Below are positions 1 to 9,012 of a stretch of DNA of 64,000 nucleotides, piece after piece; the stretch's first letter is position 1, and every line of letters begins with the position of its first letter. The stretch covers positions 541,135 through 605,134 of the forward strand of contig NZ_BAABLI010000008.1 in the NCBI RefSeq assembly GCF_039544265.1, written 5' to 3'. Below the pieces are notes generated by a model. That model saw only the letters and a list, made by a program, of their open reading frames with translations. It had not been told where the DNA came from and ran no database searches. The stretch comes from Corallincola platygyrae. GTDB taxonomy: Bacteria > Pseudomonadota > Gammaproteobacteria > Enterobacterales > Neiellaceae. The position numbers and the translations under genes were made by a program.

Positions 1-978
1 TGCCAGCATGGGATAGTCGGAGAACGCGACATCTTTGCCGGTAAACCAGCCGCAGAAAAGGACGAAGAAAATAACGGTGAGCTTGCCTGCATTGGGGAAC
101 GTAAACGCAATAGGCAGCAATACATCCAGATGGCCGTCGGTCTCTTTACCTTTTAATTGTTTCTCTTCGAAAAGCTTTTTCGAGCCTTCAATTAGTACAG
201 GCAGGACAATGAATATATTGCCGGTAGCAAATGCAGTCACCAGCGAGTCTCGACTGACTTTCATTACTTCCCGGTAACTGAATGGCGTGATGGCCGCGAC
301 AATGGCCGGGAATATCCAGAAACTCAACGCCAGGCAGAGCAGGGCATAAGCGACCAGAAACACCTGCAGCGACGCAAACTCGTCGACGGTCAGGGTGCCC
401 GACGCGCCTGCTGCCGAGGCAAATACGCCCACGGGCAAGGTTTTAACCATAAAGGTTGTTACCCGAGACAGACCCTTTCCTATCACATCCATCAATGAGA
501 TCACCGATTCCCTGCCATCCATATTGATAAATGCGATACCCAAAGCGATGGAGAAGATCACCACCGCAGGAATTGCACCTATCGCCAGCGATTTAAATGG
601 ATTGGCTGGGATATAAAGGTCGTAATAGTTGACCGGAGGTGGTGAGGTGACCACGGAAGTGCTGAAAAATGAGGCTGTAGTGACTTCAGGGAAAGCAAAG
701 GGCAGTACCAAAATGCCAACCAATGCCAGCCCCCAGATAATCAACATCACGATGCCTGCTTGAGAAAAAAGCAGTTTGGCTGCTTTCCCCTCGAGACGCC
801 CGATGCCACTGATCAGTGACACGGTGACGTAGGGCAAAATAGTCATCTGCATCAGCAAGATCACGCCTGTGCCTATCCACTCCATCCAACCTACCATCTC
901 GCCAAAAAACAATCCGACGGCGATACCGGCAAACATGGCGAGAAGAATCAGGGAAGACAGGGAGAGCTTAAATTTCAT
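1..978 (-). CDS. Dicarboxylate/amino acid:cation symporter (DAACS family), 3' end cut by the window
   Basis: Inner-membrane secondary transporter predicted to import dicarboxylates or acidic amino acids with Na+ or H+. About 326 residues are visible from the ATG at 978 and the C-terminus lies beyond base 1. The translation starts MKFKLSLSSLILLAMFAGI and has several hydrophobic helices. It includes the DAACS-like stretches TILPYVTVSLISGIGRLEG near residue 45 and TAFATGNIFIVLPVLIEGS near residue 255, followed by an AFTFPNAGKL segment. Some relatives carry an extra C-terminal periplasmic binding domain; this copy cannot be checked for it. The substrate is not readable from the sequence. Confidence 0.85.
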   Translation of the reverse strand, partial: MKFKLSLSSLILLAMFAGIAVGLFFGEMVGWMEWIGTGVILLMQMTILPYVTVSLISGIGRLEGKAAKLLFSQAGIVMLIIWGLALVGILVLPFAFPEVTTASFFSTSVVTSPPPVNYYDLYIPANPFKSLAIGAIPAVVIFSIALGIAFINMDGRESVISLMDVIGKGLSRVTTFMVKTLPVGVFASAAGASGTLTVDEFASLQVFLVAYALLCLALSFWIFPAIVAAITPFSYREVMKVSRDSLVTAFATGNIFIVLPVLIEGSKKLFEEKQLKGKETDGHLDVLLPIAFTFPNAGKLTVIFFVLFCGWFTGKDVAFSDYPMLA

Positions 979-1084
979 GTCGTGTCCTTGAGAATGCGAC
1001 CTTTAGCCAAACAAACCACCGTCTTAAACGGTGGCTTGAATCAATAAAATCAATCATTAAGTATATTTGGCGAAAGGAAAAGTT

Positions 1085-1414
1085 CTAAATAAGAGAGTCC
1101 ATTTCCGGCTGTTTATCTTGAATCAGATCCAGCATGGGTACCATGGTTTGAGGGGGGTAGACTCTGATGATGGCGTCTACCATTTTTAAGCGTGCTTCCT
1201 GATCGCTGTCGTCTATGCTGTGGGCCGCCTGCCAATGATCCTCTGTTGGCCAGATAGAGTAGGAGCACCATGTGCCATCACTGCATTTATGTAGTCGGGA
1301 ACCCTGCGCGCCATAGTGGGTGACATTACGCTGGATAATCTCGCTCCATCCCTGCTCGAATTGCTGTTCTTTGCCTTCCTTGAGCTGCCATCGGTTAATC
1401 ACTATAAACATCAT
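1085..1414 (-). CDS. Antibiotic biosynthesis monooxygenase (ABM) domain protein
   Basis: Small cytosolic protein (109 aa) with the ABM/dimeric alpha-beta barrel pattern: an N-terminal strand with VINRWQLKEGKEQQFEQGW, a central SDGTWCSYSIWPTEDHWQAA segment, and a C-terminal strand. ABM proteins are usually homodimers acting as cofactor-free monooxygenases, haem-handling proteins or regulators; the substrate here is unknown. The start is uncertain by one codon: tandem ATGs occur at 1414 and 1411, and the GGAG motif is better spaced for 1411. It stands alone, with no clear operon partner. Confidence 0.75.
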   Translation of the reverse strand: MMFIVINRWQLKEGKEQQFEQGWSEIIQRNVTHYGAQGSRLHKCSDGTWCSYSIWPTEDHWQAAHSIDDSDQEARLKMVDAIIRVYPPQTMVPMLDLIQDKQPEMDSLI

Positions 1415-1559
1415 CCACTCCTTTACACCTGACGGTTAGTCGTACCATCCTGTAAACAGAACAGCTTGTTTGCTGATGTTTTTACAGGGTGGTAATACTA
1501 AACATAGCATCATGAGGGAATTCTTCATGTGATCAATGCATTACATAACTCTTGCAGGA

Positions 1560-2132
1560 TCAGCGGTGAATGGTTTCTGGTAGCCGAAGGTGTGCTTCAA
1601 AATCACATCGATCCTGACCATAACTCTGTCGATTGGCATTAGAAAAGGACCTGGCGCTACCACGATTGGGGTCGAAGTAACGGATAAAACTCTCGACTTG
1701 GATTTCGTTGCCCTCCCGCCACAAGGTGACTTCGAAGTAATGTTCTGCCGGTTGTGAATGAACATAGGCAATCATTTCGTCCGTCGAATCAAACCTGATA
1801 CCGTCGATATGGGTGATTTCGTCACAGGGATGCAGGCGAGACAATTCTGCGGGGCTGTTGTGGACAATGGCATTTACCAAGATGCCACGGTAAGAGAAAT
1901 CATACTTTTCTCTAAACTGATTTGAATAGTGGCTTTGCAGGATCACGCCCCAGAACGGATAAGTAGGTGTTGCCGCTTTAGCGCTGGGGTCTTCGCTATC
2001 TGAGCTGGCAAGGGCAACAGAGCTCATCACGGTCAAGGCAAAAGTGGTCCAAGCGACCAAAAACAGTGTTGATACTCTTGCTCTGACAGAAGAGGTTGAG
2101 CTCGTCGCCCTATTATTTGGATAAATAGCCAT
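1560..2132 (-). CDS. Secreted or periplasmic PDZ-domain protein
   Basis: A 190-residue protein. A signal-peptide-like or membrane-anchor segment covers about residues 20-43 (LFLVAWTTFALTVMSSVALA). It is followed by a PDZ-like fold at about 55-160: GILVNAIVHNSPAELSRLHPCDEITHIDGIRF is the characteristic ligand-groove and helix region. There is no protease domain, so it probably acts as a free-standing adaptor or scaffold in the envelope. Its start lies inside the 3' end of the 68-codon gene at 2113-2319 (20 nt overlap), so the two are likely translated from one mRNA. The target is unknown. Confidence 0.7.
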   Translation of the reverse strand: MAIYPNNRATSSTSSVRARVSTLFLVAWTTFALTVMSSVALASSDSEDPSAKAATPTYPFWGVILQSHYSNQFREKYDFSYRGILVNAIVHNSPAELSRLHPCDEITHIDGIRFDSTDEMIAYVHSQPAEHYFEVTLWREGNEIQVESFIRYFDPNRGSARSFSNANRQSYGQDRCDFEAHLRLPETIHR

Positions 2133-2319
2133 TGGTGATCTCTTTCAGTTCGACTTTGCCGCGGCCTTCGGCTAGATAGAGGGAGTTACACTCTCTGATA
2201 ACCTCGCGGACATCCTCCGGGGTCATGGTGTATTCGAGTGGCCAAGGATCGCTGGGATCAACCTTTGAGAAGGTTAAGCGAAGAAGAGACAATGTTTCGT
2301 CAACGAGATAGAGACTCAC
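2113..2319 (-). CDS. Small hypothetical protein upstream of the PDZ protein
   Basis: A 68-residue soluble protein (MSLYLVDETLSLLRLTF...) with no motif I recognise; it is acidic and lacks a signal peptide. It starts with GTG at 2319, eight bases downstream of a clear AAGGAG ribosome binding site. The in-frame overlap with the next gene supports it as a real first cistron of a two-gene unit. Function unknown. Confidence 0.6.
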   Translation of the reverse strand: MSLYLVDETLSLLRLTFSKVDPSDPWPLEYTMTPEDVREVIRECNSLYLAEGRGKVELKEITNGYLSK

Positions 2320-2579
2320 AATAACATACTCCTTTGTTATCGGCTTTCCTGCGCCACCCTGCGCCTATGCTTGTTATAGCGCTCCAGTTGGAATTTAGCC
2401 AGCCAAAATCATAGGCTCACAAGAGTTTCAGAGATCTCTTACAAAGCGATGGGCGAAATTCTTCACTTGGTGTCAGAGAAGCGCTTGTTTCATCACATAT
2501 TTCAAACACCTGTTGCCCTAATCTTTTCTCTTAGTCGTTGTTTTCCTAAATTGAATCTGATTGATCTAAAGGAGTCTCT

Positions 2580-3095
2580 ATGTGGCGTATTTTTTGCCCG
2601 TTGCTAATCACCCTGCTATTTGCCGCTCCGAGTTGGGCGGGGCCCTCTAAAACGCAGGTGAAAGCTGCCCTCGAAGTTTTGCAGGAAGCTGTGGATGACA
2701 TGGGAGGCTCAGGCTTAGTCAAACGCTACTCTTTGGCGGAGCTGGAAAATCTGATTAGAGCTGAAGGCTATAAGAATATTCGTGTCCGTGAGAGTGGCAG
2801 TATCATCTTTGCCCATGACGACACCAATTACATGTTGCAGCTTTATGATGATGGCGATCTACAGCTCTATTATGGCGCATCTGGACTGTCTGTAACGGTG
2901 CACGATATGAACGAATGGAATGTCAGTAAACGGCTTTCTCGTGCCTATATCGACAGTGATGGCGATCCTGGACTGGAATCTGACCTGCTTGCCAACGGTG
3001 GCCTGTCAGAAGAGATTGTGAAGCAGTTTATTGGCGTGTTTGTAAACACGTCTGCTCCAGCCTTTGAAGAGTATATTCGCGAGCGGAGCCAATAA
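2580..3095 (+). CDS. YbjN-domain secreted protein
   Basis: A 171-residue protein with a clear Sec signal peptide (MWRIFCPLLITLLFAAPSWA, cleavage about residue 20). It then has a YbjN-type domain (Pfam 'putative bacterial sensory transduction regulator'), with the hallmark WNVSKRLSRAYIDSDGDPGLESDL segment at about 115-140. YbjN relatives adopt a type III secretion chaperone-like fold. Exported versions are common in proteobacteria and have no assigned biochemical role. The start is supported by AAAGGAG five bases upstream of the ATG. It converges on the glycosyltransferase at 3102 with a 6 bp gap. Confidence 0.8.
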   Translation: MWRIFCPLLITLLFAAPSWAGPSKTQVKAALEVLQEAVDDMGGSGLVKRYSLAELENLIRAEGYKNIRVRESGSIIFAHDDTNYMLQLYDDGDLQLYYGASGLSVTVHDMNEWNVSKRLSRAYIDSDGDPGLESDLLANGGLSEEIVKQFIGVFVNTSAPAFEEYIRERSQ

Positions 3096-3101
3096 AAGCT
3101 A

Positions 3102-4241
3102 CTAATCAACAAGGCTGTAATAGAGCGCTTCGTATTGGCTCATGATTGCCTCTTCGGAAAACTCCTCCAGAATCTTGGGGGCGTTTTCCTTCATCTCTCT
3201 CAGCTTCGGCGGGTTGTTTAGCAGACAGCGTATTTTTCGTCCCGCATCGATTGGGTTGGTGGCCTCACAAAGCAGGCCGTTTTCACCTTCAATCACTACT
3301 TCAGGTATACCACCGACTTTGGTTGCAACTGTGGGCACGTTCTGAGCAAAACCCTCCAGCAACACTAAACCAAAACTCTCCTCTGCACTGAGTAACAAGT
3401 TGATATCACCAATGCCCAGCCAACGACCACACTGCTTAACCTTACCTGGGAATATCACTTTGTCGGAGATGCCTAAATAATGTGCCAGGTATTGGCAGTG
3501 CTTTTTCTGTGGGCCGTCTCCGAACATTACCAACTTGGCGTCATGGGTACGGCATACGCGATAAAACGCATCGATGATATCGTCCGTGCGCTTAACCGTA
3601 CGGAAATTAGAGGCATGTACCAGTACATTCTCCGCTTCGGATATCCCCAGCGATGCACGCATCTCTTTGCGTTCTTCAGGCGTTATCTTGGGAAGCTTCT
3701 CCACTAAAAAGTTGTTGATTGTCTGAATATTGAGCTCTTCGCCATAGGTTTCCAGGGCCATATCTCTGAGATTATGAGAAACCGCGGTGATCGCATCGGC
3801 ATTCTTCAATGCCCATTTAATAGGTGGGCGCATACTGGGGGTACGCCCCAGCTGTGACACATCGGTGCCGTGCAGGGTTATCACGAGTTTGCATTTTAGG
3901 TCACCGACCTGGCGTGCTATTTCAGCGCTTACTGCGTAAGGCACGGCGTAATGGCTGTGGATGATGTCGAACTCATGTTCACGGGCAAAACGCTCAAGGG
4001 TGCCCGTTGTTGCAAGGGTTTCAGGTGGACCAGAAAGCAACTCAGTAGCGGGCAGGTCAATCTTTACAAAAGTGAGATTTTCAGGCGCTTTGTCCAGTGC
4101 AAAGGGGGATTTGGTAGCAAATAGATGTATTAAATGTCCACGTTCAGCAAGGCGCATTGCAAGCGTGGTTGCCATAATGCTGGAGCCACCCATGCCAGCT
4201 CTGCAGATTATCGCAATTTTTAACTGCTTTTGTTCCACCAC
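3102..4241 (-). CDS. GT4-family glycosyltransferase, BshA-like
   Basis: A 379-residue GT-B glycosyltransferase that most resembles BshA, the enzyme joining GlcNAc from UDP-GlcNAc to L-malate in bacillithiol synthesis. Visible marks are CRAGMGGSSIMATTLA at 13-26, HSHYAVPYAVSAEIARQ at 95-111, TLHGTD at 122-127, SNFRTVKR at 211-218, and the retaining-transferase EX7E motif E288-SFGLVLL-E296. These match my memory of Bacillus BshA closely. It starts with GTG at 4241, six bases after GGAG. No bshB or bshC homologue is nearby, and this genome carries glutathione-linked genes. A different acceptor is therefore possible; the family assignment is firm, the substrate is not. Confidence 0.8.
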   Translation of the reverse strand: MVEQKQLKIAIICRAGMGGSSIMATTLAMRLAERGHLIHLFATKSPFALDKAPENLTFVKIDLPATELLSGPPETLATTGTLERFAREHEFDIIHSHYAVPYAVSAEIARQVGDLKCKLVITLHGTDVSQLGRTPSMRPPIKWALKNADAITAVSHNLRDMALETYGEELNIQTINNFLVEKLPKITPEERKEMRASLGISEAENVLVHASNFRTVKRTDDIIDAFYRVCRTHDAKLVMFGDGPQKKHCQYLAHYLGISDKVIFPGKVKQCGRWLGIGDINLLLSAEESFGLVLLEGFAQNVPTVATKVGGIPEVVIEGENGLLCEATNPIDAGRKIRCLLNNPPKLREMKENAPKILEEFSEEAIMSQYEALYYSLVD

Positions 4242-4442
4242 ATCCTACTCCTTTGTGCTTTCAAATCCCCGCTTAACCTTTTGAGAGTAGCAGGAAAATT
4301 TGAATTCACCTGAAAACCTGCCTGGCGCCTAACTGGCGTCAGTATTCGCGTGATATCAGTATTGACGGCTGCAAGCCGTATGAGTTCCGTGATGAGAAAA
4401 TTAACTGCCAAATGTTGCAGTTATATGTGTGTATAAAATAAG

Positions 4443-4467
4443 AAAAGCCTGCTTTCAGCAGGCTTTT
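4443..4467 (-). terminator. Rho-independent terminator after serA (bidirectional shape)
   Basis: Arms AAAAGCCTGCT and AGCAGGCTTTT pair perfectly around a TTC loop. The hairpin follows the serA stop codon on the minus strand and carries a T-rich tail (CTTTTCTTATTTT). It could also stop plus-strand transcription. Confidence 0.85.
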
Positions 4468-4485
4468 GTCGTCGGAGTGGTATTT

Positions 4486-5661
4486 TTATACGGCGCGGAC
4501 GTGGAACACATGTTCGACATTAGCAATCGCAGCCAGCAGTTCATTGTCTGGTGCCTGCTCAATATCGAGAATGGTATAAGCCACATCGTTACGGCTCTTA
4601 TTCAGCAGATCGATTACGTTGATGTTCATATCTGCCAGCAACGCCAATACGTTACTCAGGACCTTGGGCACGTTGTCATTGGCAAAGGTCACTCGATAGC
4701 CCTTGGTGCGCTCCATGCGGATCTGCGGGAAGTTGACCGAGTTTTTGATGTTGCCGTTTTCCAAAAAGTCGATCAGCTGATTGGCACCCATAACAGCGCA
4801 GTTTTCCTCGGCTTCCACCGTGCTGGCACCCAGGTGAGGCAACTGCATCACTTTGTCATTGGCCATCAATAGTTGTGACGGGAAGTCACTGACATAACGA
4901 CCGACTTGGCCATTTTCCAGCGCCACTACCAGCGCATCTGTGTCGACAATCTCGCCACGGGCAAAGTTCAGCAGTTTCAGGCCTGCTTTGGCTCCGGCAA
5001 GTGCTTCAGAATTGATCATGCCGCGGGTAGCATCAATGGCTGGAACGTGCAGAGTGACATAGTCGCAGCGGGATAGCAGTGAAGCCAGGTTTTCAGCACG
5101 TTGCACATCACTGGATAGACGCCAGGCGGCTTCGACGCTGATGGCAGGATCGAAACCGATCACTTCCATACCCAGCTCCAGGGCCATGTTAGCGACATTG
5201 GCACCAATCGCACCCAAGCCCACAACACCCAGCACCTTGCCGGTTAATTCGACACCCGAATAGGCTTTTTTGCCTTTCTCTACTTCTTTGTTCAGTTGTT
5301 CCGGTGCGGTGTCTGCCAGGCCTTTGACATACTGCATACCTTCGGCAATACCACGGCTACTGAGCAACAGACCTGCCAGTACCAGTTCTTTTACCGCGTT
5401 GGCATTAGCACCTGGCGTGTTGAATACCACAACACCTTCACGGGTGCATTCATCAATAGGAATGTTGTTTACACCGGCACCGGCACGGGCGATGGCATTG
5501 ACTGACTGCGGGATCTCATCGATAGACAGTTTGTGACTGCGAAGCAGAATGGCATCTGGTTGAGAGATCTCAGAACTTACTTCATAGCTGTCACGGCTGA
5601 AACGATCCAGACCGCGACTGGCGATTTGGTTGTAGGTACGTATTTTTCGCATTGACTCCAT
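4486..5661 (-). CDS. serA: D-3-phosphoglycerate dehydrogenase
   Basis: Catalyses the first step of serine synthesis, NAD-dependent oxidation of 3-phosphoglycerate. The 391-residue form has an N-terminal substrate domain, a Rossmann NAD motif GLGAIGANVANMALELGM at 148-165, catalytic Arg in NFARGE (about R235), and His in PHLGAS (H276). A C-terminal ACT domain covers about 322-391 and is the usual serine-feedback region. The Glu of the normal catalytic triad is not obvious in the VSDFPSQLL segment, as in the short PGDH subgroup. The start is either the ATG at 5661 or, more likely by alignment, at 5652. It lies downstream of serC in the same direction. Confidence 0.93.
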   Translation of the reverse strand: MESMRKIRTYNQIASRGLDRFSRDSYEVSSEISQPDAILLRSHKLSIDEIPQSVNAIARAGAGVNNIPIDECTREGVVVFNTPGANANAVKELVLAGLLLSSRGIAEGMQYVKGLADTAPEQLNKEVEKGKKAYSGVELTGKVLGVVGLGAIGANVANMALELGMEVIGFDPAISVEAAWRLSSDVQRAENLASLLSRCDYVTLHVPAIDATRGMINSEALAGAKAGLKLLNFARGEIVDTDALVVALENGQVGRYVSDFPSQLLMANDKVMQLPHLGASTVEAEENCAVMGANQLIDFLENGNIKNSVNFPQIRMERTKGYRVTFANDNVPKVLSNVLALLADMNINVIDLLNKSRNDVAYTILDIEQAPDNELLAAIANVEHVFHVRAV

Positions 5662-5695
5662 CCAATCTTTTTTATTCTTGAGGCGTGTTCTATTG

Positions 5696-5748
5696 GCGCA
5701 GAGAACAGGGGGCTCTGCGCCAACTTCAGTTTTTAGGCGGTCGCCGCC
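5696..5748. repeat. Two intercistronic inverted repeats between serC and serA
   Basis: The serC-serA gap contains two stem-loops. One has arms GGCGCAGAG/CTCTGCGCC around a loop of about 9 nt. The other is the compact palindrome GGCGGTCGCCGCC just after the serC stop. Neither is followed by a T run on the minus strand, so they look like mRNA-stability or processing hairpins rather than full terminators. Confidence 0.5.
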
Positions 5749-5750
5749 TT

Positions 5751-6866
5751 TTAAGCGGTAACAGTCTCGTAGGCGTGTTTAAGCCAAGGCATCAGCGCTT
5801 CAAGGTCTGACGCTTCGACCGTGGCACCGCACCAGATCCGCAGACCTGCAGGGGCGTCGCGGTACGCACCGATGTCATAAGCCACAGCGGCTTCATCCAG
5901 CAGTTTGATGATCGCTTTGACCTGGTCTGCAGTGGCATCCAAGGTCAAACACACAGAAGTGTTTGAGCGGATCGCTTTGTCTGTCGCTAGGAAGTCGATC
6001 CAATTGTTTTCGGCAACAAATTTCTCAACGACTGCCAGGTTCTGCTCACTCTTGGCCACGGCTGCATTCAGGCCACCAATCTGCTCAACCCAGTTCATTG
6101 CATCTATGTAGTCAGCGACACACAGCATGGAAGGGGTGTTGATGGTGGCACCTTCAAAAATACCTTCGATAAGCTTGCCGCCCTTGGTCAGACGGAAGAT
6201 CTTCGGAAGTGGCCATGCTGGGGTGTAGCTCTCCAAGCGCTCAACTGCACGAGGGCTCAGTACCAGCACACCGTGTGCGCCTTCGCCGCCCAATACTTTC
6301 TGCCAACTGAAGGTCGCAACGTCGATTTTTTCCCAAGGCATCTCCATGGCAAATACGGCGCTGGTGGCATCACAAAGGGTCAGGCCTTCACGGTCTGCTG
6401 CGATCCAGTCACCGTTCGGCACCTTGACACCAGAGGTTGTGCCATTCCAGGTGAATACCACATCGTTTGCTGAGTCGGCTTTGGACAGGTCTGGCAGCTG
6501 GCCATAATCGGCCAGATAGTTATTCACATTTTCGAGTTTGAGCTGTTTGACGATATCGGTCAGCCAGCCACTACCAAACGACTCCCAGTGAAAAACATCA
6601 ATGGGACGCTGGCCCAGCAGCGACCACATCGCCATCTCCATCGCGCCGGTGTCTGAACCGGGTACGATGCCAACGCGGTAGCCTTCAGGCAGGCCAAGCA
6701 ATTCATGGGTTTTCTCAATTGCCTGCTTCAGCATGGCTTTACCCGGCTTGGAACGGTGAGAACGGCCAAGAATACTGGTATCTAATGCACTGATATCGTA
6801 GCCAGGGCGCTTAGAACAGGGGCCTGAAGAAAAGTTAGGGTTGCTGGGTTTAGTTATAGGTGTCAT
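5751..6866 (-). CDS. serC: Phosphoserine aminotransferase (Methanosarcina/alphaproteobacterial-type SerC)
   Basis: PLP enzyme converting 3-phosphohydroxypyruvate and glutamate to phosphoserine. The 371-residue product starts MTPITKPSNPNFSSGPCSKRPG. It has VPGSDTGAMEMAMWSLLG near 75-92, the PLP lysine in SFSWQKVLGGEGAHG (about residue 195), and a C-terminal GLRIWCGATVEASDL. This form differs from the E. coli type and matches the variant called Methanosarcina type. I chose the ATG at 6866, with AGGT upstream, over the TTG at 6890. It precedes serA in a two-gene serine operon. Confidence 0.92.
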   Translation of the reverse strand: MTPITKPSNPNFSSGPCSKRPGYDISALDTSILGRSHRSKPGKAMLKQAIEKTHELLGLPEGYRVGIVPGSDTGAMEMAMWSLLGQRPIDVFHWESFGSGWLTDIVKQLKLENVNNYLADYGQLPDLSKADSANDVVFTWNGTTSGVKVPNGDWIAADREGLTLCDATSAVFAMEMPWEKIDVATFSWQKVLGGEGAHGVLVLSPRAVERLESYTPAWPLPKIFRLTKGGKLIEGIFEGATINTPSMLCVADYIDAMNWVEQIGGLNAAVAKSEQNLAVVEKFVAENNWIDFLATDKAIRSNTSVCLTLDATADQVKAIIKLLDEAAVAYDIGAYRDAPAGLRIWCGATVEASDLEALMPWLKHAYETVTA

Positions 6867-7005
6867 CGGGTTACCTGCATAACAATTCAAAATAGGTGAT
6901 TATTTGTGCAAACTGAATGCACTCTACCGCACCTTTTTGAGTTTGTCTTGCGAGCAAAACCCAGAATTGGAATAAAGCTGAGAGTTTGTTGATGTTAAAT
7001 AATAA

Positions 7006-7040
7006 AAAACGACCCGACAATTTTCTTATCGGGTCGTTTT
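7006..7040 (-). terminator. Strong terminator after the DUF4382 lipoprotein gene
   Basis: Arms AAAACGACCCGA and TCGGGTCGTTTT pair perfectly around an 11-nt loop, 17 bases past the stop codon. On the minus strand the stem is followed by a run of Ts, and the hairpin is nearly symmetrical. Confidence 0.88.
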
Positions 7041-7056
7041 AGTGAGCTAGTTCAAG

Positions 7057-9012
7057 TTATTGAATTGCGGTTACCTCTCCGACTGGTGCACAACTCTCAT
7101 CCGTTGACAGGTTACAACTGGTCTCGGTCGCTTCGCCAACGGTCACAGGGATGGTTGCGTCGACTGGCAGTGGAATGGTCAAGCCTTCAAAACTATCCGG
7201 ATCATCCTCTGTGTCGCCGCAGTGCAGAGTCAACGTATGGGTGCCGACAGGAACAAAACCAAAGCTGAATGCGCCGCTTTCATCCGTGGCGACACTGGCA
7301 AAGGGCTCTATGGCAGTGACGTCTGGGTTGAGTTCTGGATCGTACTCATCGCCCAAGGTGCCCTCAGGGCTGCCAGCGTAAAGATAAACCACACTCATGG
7401 CATCAACGGCACTGCATTCGCTGCTGGCTGCAAGTGTATCGCCGACAAGACCTGAGATAGAGCCAGTACCTGCGTTGTCCACCAAACTCACACCGCGAGG
7501 CTTCAAAATGTAGCGGTCAGGACCCGGGTTATAGGTCATCGATTTGCGTAGGTTAAAGTCGATGGTGAGGTTAGAACCTGTATCACCCAGGCTGAATCCA
7601 CCCAGCTTTAAGGTACCTGAGGGAAGCTTCAGGTCTTTGATGAAGGCTTCATCCTGAGGAGCATCACCCTCTGGAAGTTGTTCATTGACGTATGAGAAGT
7701 CGGTGTTTTCATCGATGACATCAAGCCAGACATCGTTGTAATCACCAGGATTCACGGTAACGCCATCAAGCAGAATAAACTGTTCGCCACCGGTATAGTC
7801 CAGCAGGTTCAGAGTAACAGTGTCCTTGTTCACCTTACCCTCTTCAGATGATGCATCGCAGCCTTCGTCGTCCATATCGCCCTCTTCAGCATCTACCAGG
7901 AAGCAATCAAACATCTGGTCGTCGTTACCTTCCTGTTTCAGGGTGATGAGATCCACAGTGATGACCACTTCATCTGCATCATCAACAGGTGCATCAGAGA
8001 TACCCAGAGTGAGCGTTTCCATAGTGAGAGGGAAATCCTGCACTGTGTCTTGGCCTGCCGTCACTGTGACTTCAACAACGTTTCCTTCAGGCAGTGGGAT
8101 AGTGATGCCATCATAGATATCGGGATCATCTCCTTCCTCTCCGGCATCACAGGCATAGGCCAGGGTATGAGTACCTGCAGGGACAAAGCCAAGTTCGTAG
8201 ACATAATCACCTGAGTCTTCATCCATCGCTATGCCAGTGCTGGCAAACGGCGCAATGGCGCCATCTGGTGCGCCGTTGTTGGCTTCGTCAGGATCAAATT
8301 CATCAGCCAGCATTGACGCATCCAGTCCCGCCCCTGCATACAGGTAAACAATATGGCCGGAATCAGCGCACATGGGATCGGCCAGTACGGCATCCAAGTC
8401 TATTGTGCCCATCAGGGTGCCGGTATCGGCATTGTTTGCCAGGGAGACGCCGCGAGGTTTGAGGTTGTATTCATCCGGACCCGGTTTATAGGTCATCGAT
8501 TTTCTGAGGTTAAACTCAATGGTGAAACTTTGTGGCGCATCTGCTGCTACTTCGAAGCCACCAAGCTTGAGTTCATCGCTGGGTACTTTGATGGATTTGA
8601 TCGCACCATCTGTCTCTTCTACGTAGGAGAGTTCTACATCCTCATCCAAGATCTCTAGTAGCATATCGGAGTAGCTGCCGGCAGGAACTTCTTCGTCATC
8701 AATGATGATGAACTGGCTACCACCCTGAAATTCCAGCAGATCTATCTGTATGGTTTCGACATCATCAATCCCTTCATCTTCATTAGAGAAGGTTTCAAAT
8801 ACCAGGTCCTCTTCTCCTTCACGCCTCAGTGTGACGGTATCAATGGTGATCACGACTTTGTTGGCATCGTCGACCGGGGCATCTGATACACCCAAAGTGA
8901 AACCAATGGGCTCTTCAATGCCGCCATCTTCATCATCGTCATCATCGCTGCAACCACTGACCACAACTCCTGTGGCCAACATCAAGCACCAGATCCAGGA
9001 TTTTGTATTCAT
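7057..9012 (-). CDS. Lipoprotein with tandem DUF4382 units
   Basis: A 651-residue acidic protein with a lipoprotein signal (ATGVVVSGCSDDDDDEDGG; Cys about 21), so it is lipid-anchored in the envelope. The mature part is a duplication of roughly 300-residue units starting near residues 38 and 335. Each begins with (V/I)SDAPVDDA(N/D)(K/E)VVIT(I/V)D, the DUF4382 signature, contains FNLRKSMTY(K/N)PGPD near its middle, and ends with a PxGTHTL beta-sandwich segment. The very acidic composition and Asp runs suggest Ca2+ binding or a surface spacer. Function is not established for DUF4382 proteins. It is monocistronic, with its own terminator. Confidence 0.85.
   Translation of the reverse strand: MNTKSWIWCLMLATGVVVSGCSDDDDDEDGGIEEPIGFTLGVSDAPVDDANKVVITIDTVTLRREGEEDLVFETFSNEDEGIDDVETIQIDLLEFQGGSQFIIIDDEEVPAGSYSDMLLEILDEDVELSYVEETDGAIKSIKVPSDELKLGGFEVAADAPQSFTIEFNLRKSMTYKPGPDEYNLKPRGVSLANNADTGTLMGTIDLDAVLADPMCADSGHIVYLYAGAGLDASMLADEFDPDEANNGAPDGAIAPFASTGIAMDEDSGDYVYELGFVPAGTHTLAYACDAGEEGDDPDIYDGITIPLPEGNVVEVTVTAGQDTVQDFPLTMETLTLGISDAPVDDADEVVITVDLITLKQEGNDDQMFDCFLVDAEEGDMDDEGCDASSEEGKVNKDTVTLNLLDYTGGEQFILLDGVTVNPGDYNDVWLDVIDENTDFSYVNEQLPEGDAPQDEAFIKDLKLPSGTLKLGGFSLGDTGSNLTIDFNLRKSMTYNPGPDRYILKPRGVSLVDNAGTGSISGLVGDTLAASSECSAVDAMSVVYLYAGSPEGTLGDEYDPELNPDVTAIEPFASVATDESGAFSFGFVPVGTHTLTLHCGDTEDDPDSFEGLTIPLPVDATIPVTVGEATETSCNLSTDESCAPVGEVTAIQ

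Noticed and set aside
686..889. 67-codon minus-strand frame at the left end
   Set aside because: It is out of frame inside the symporter gene, whose own frame gives a clear DAACS protein.
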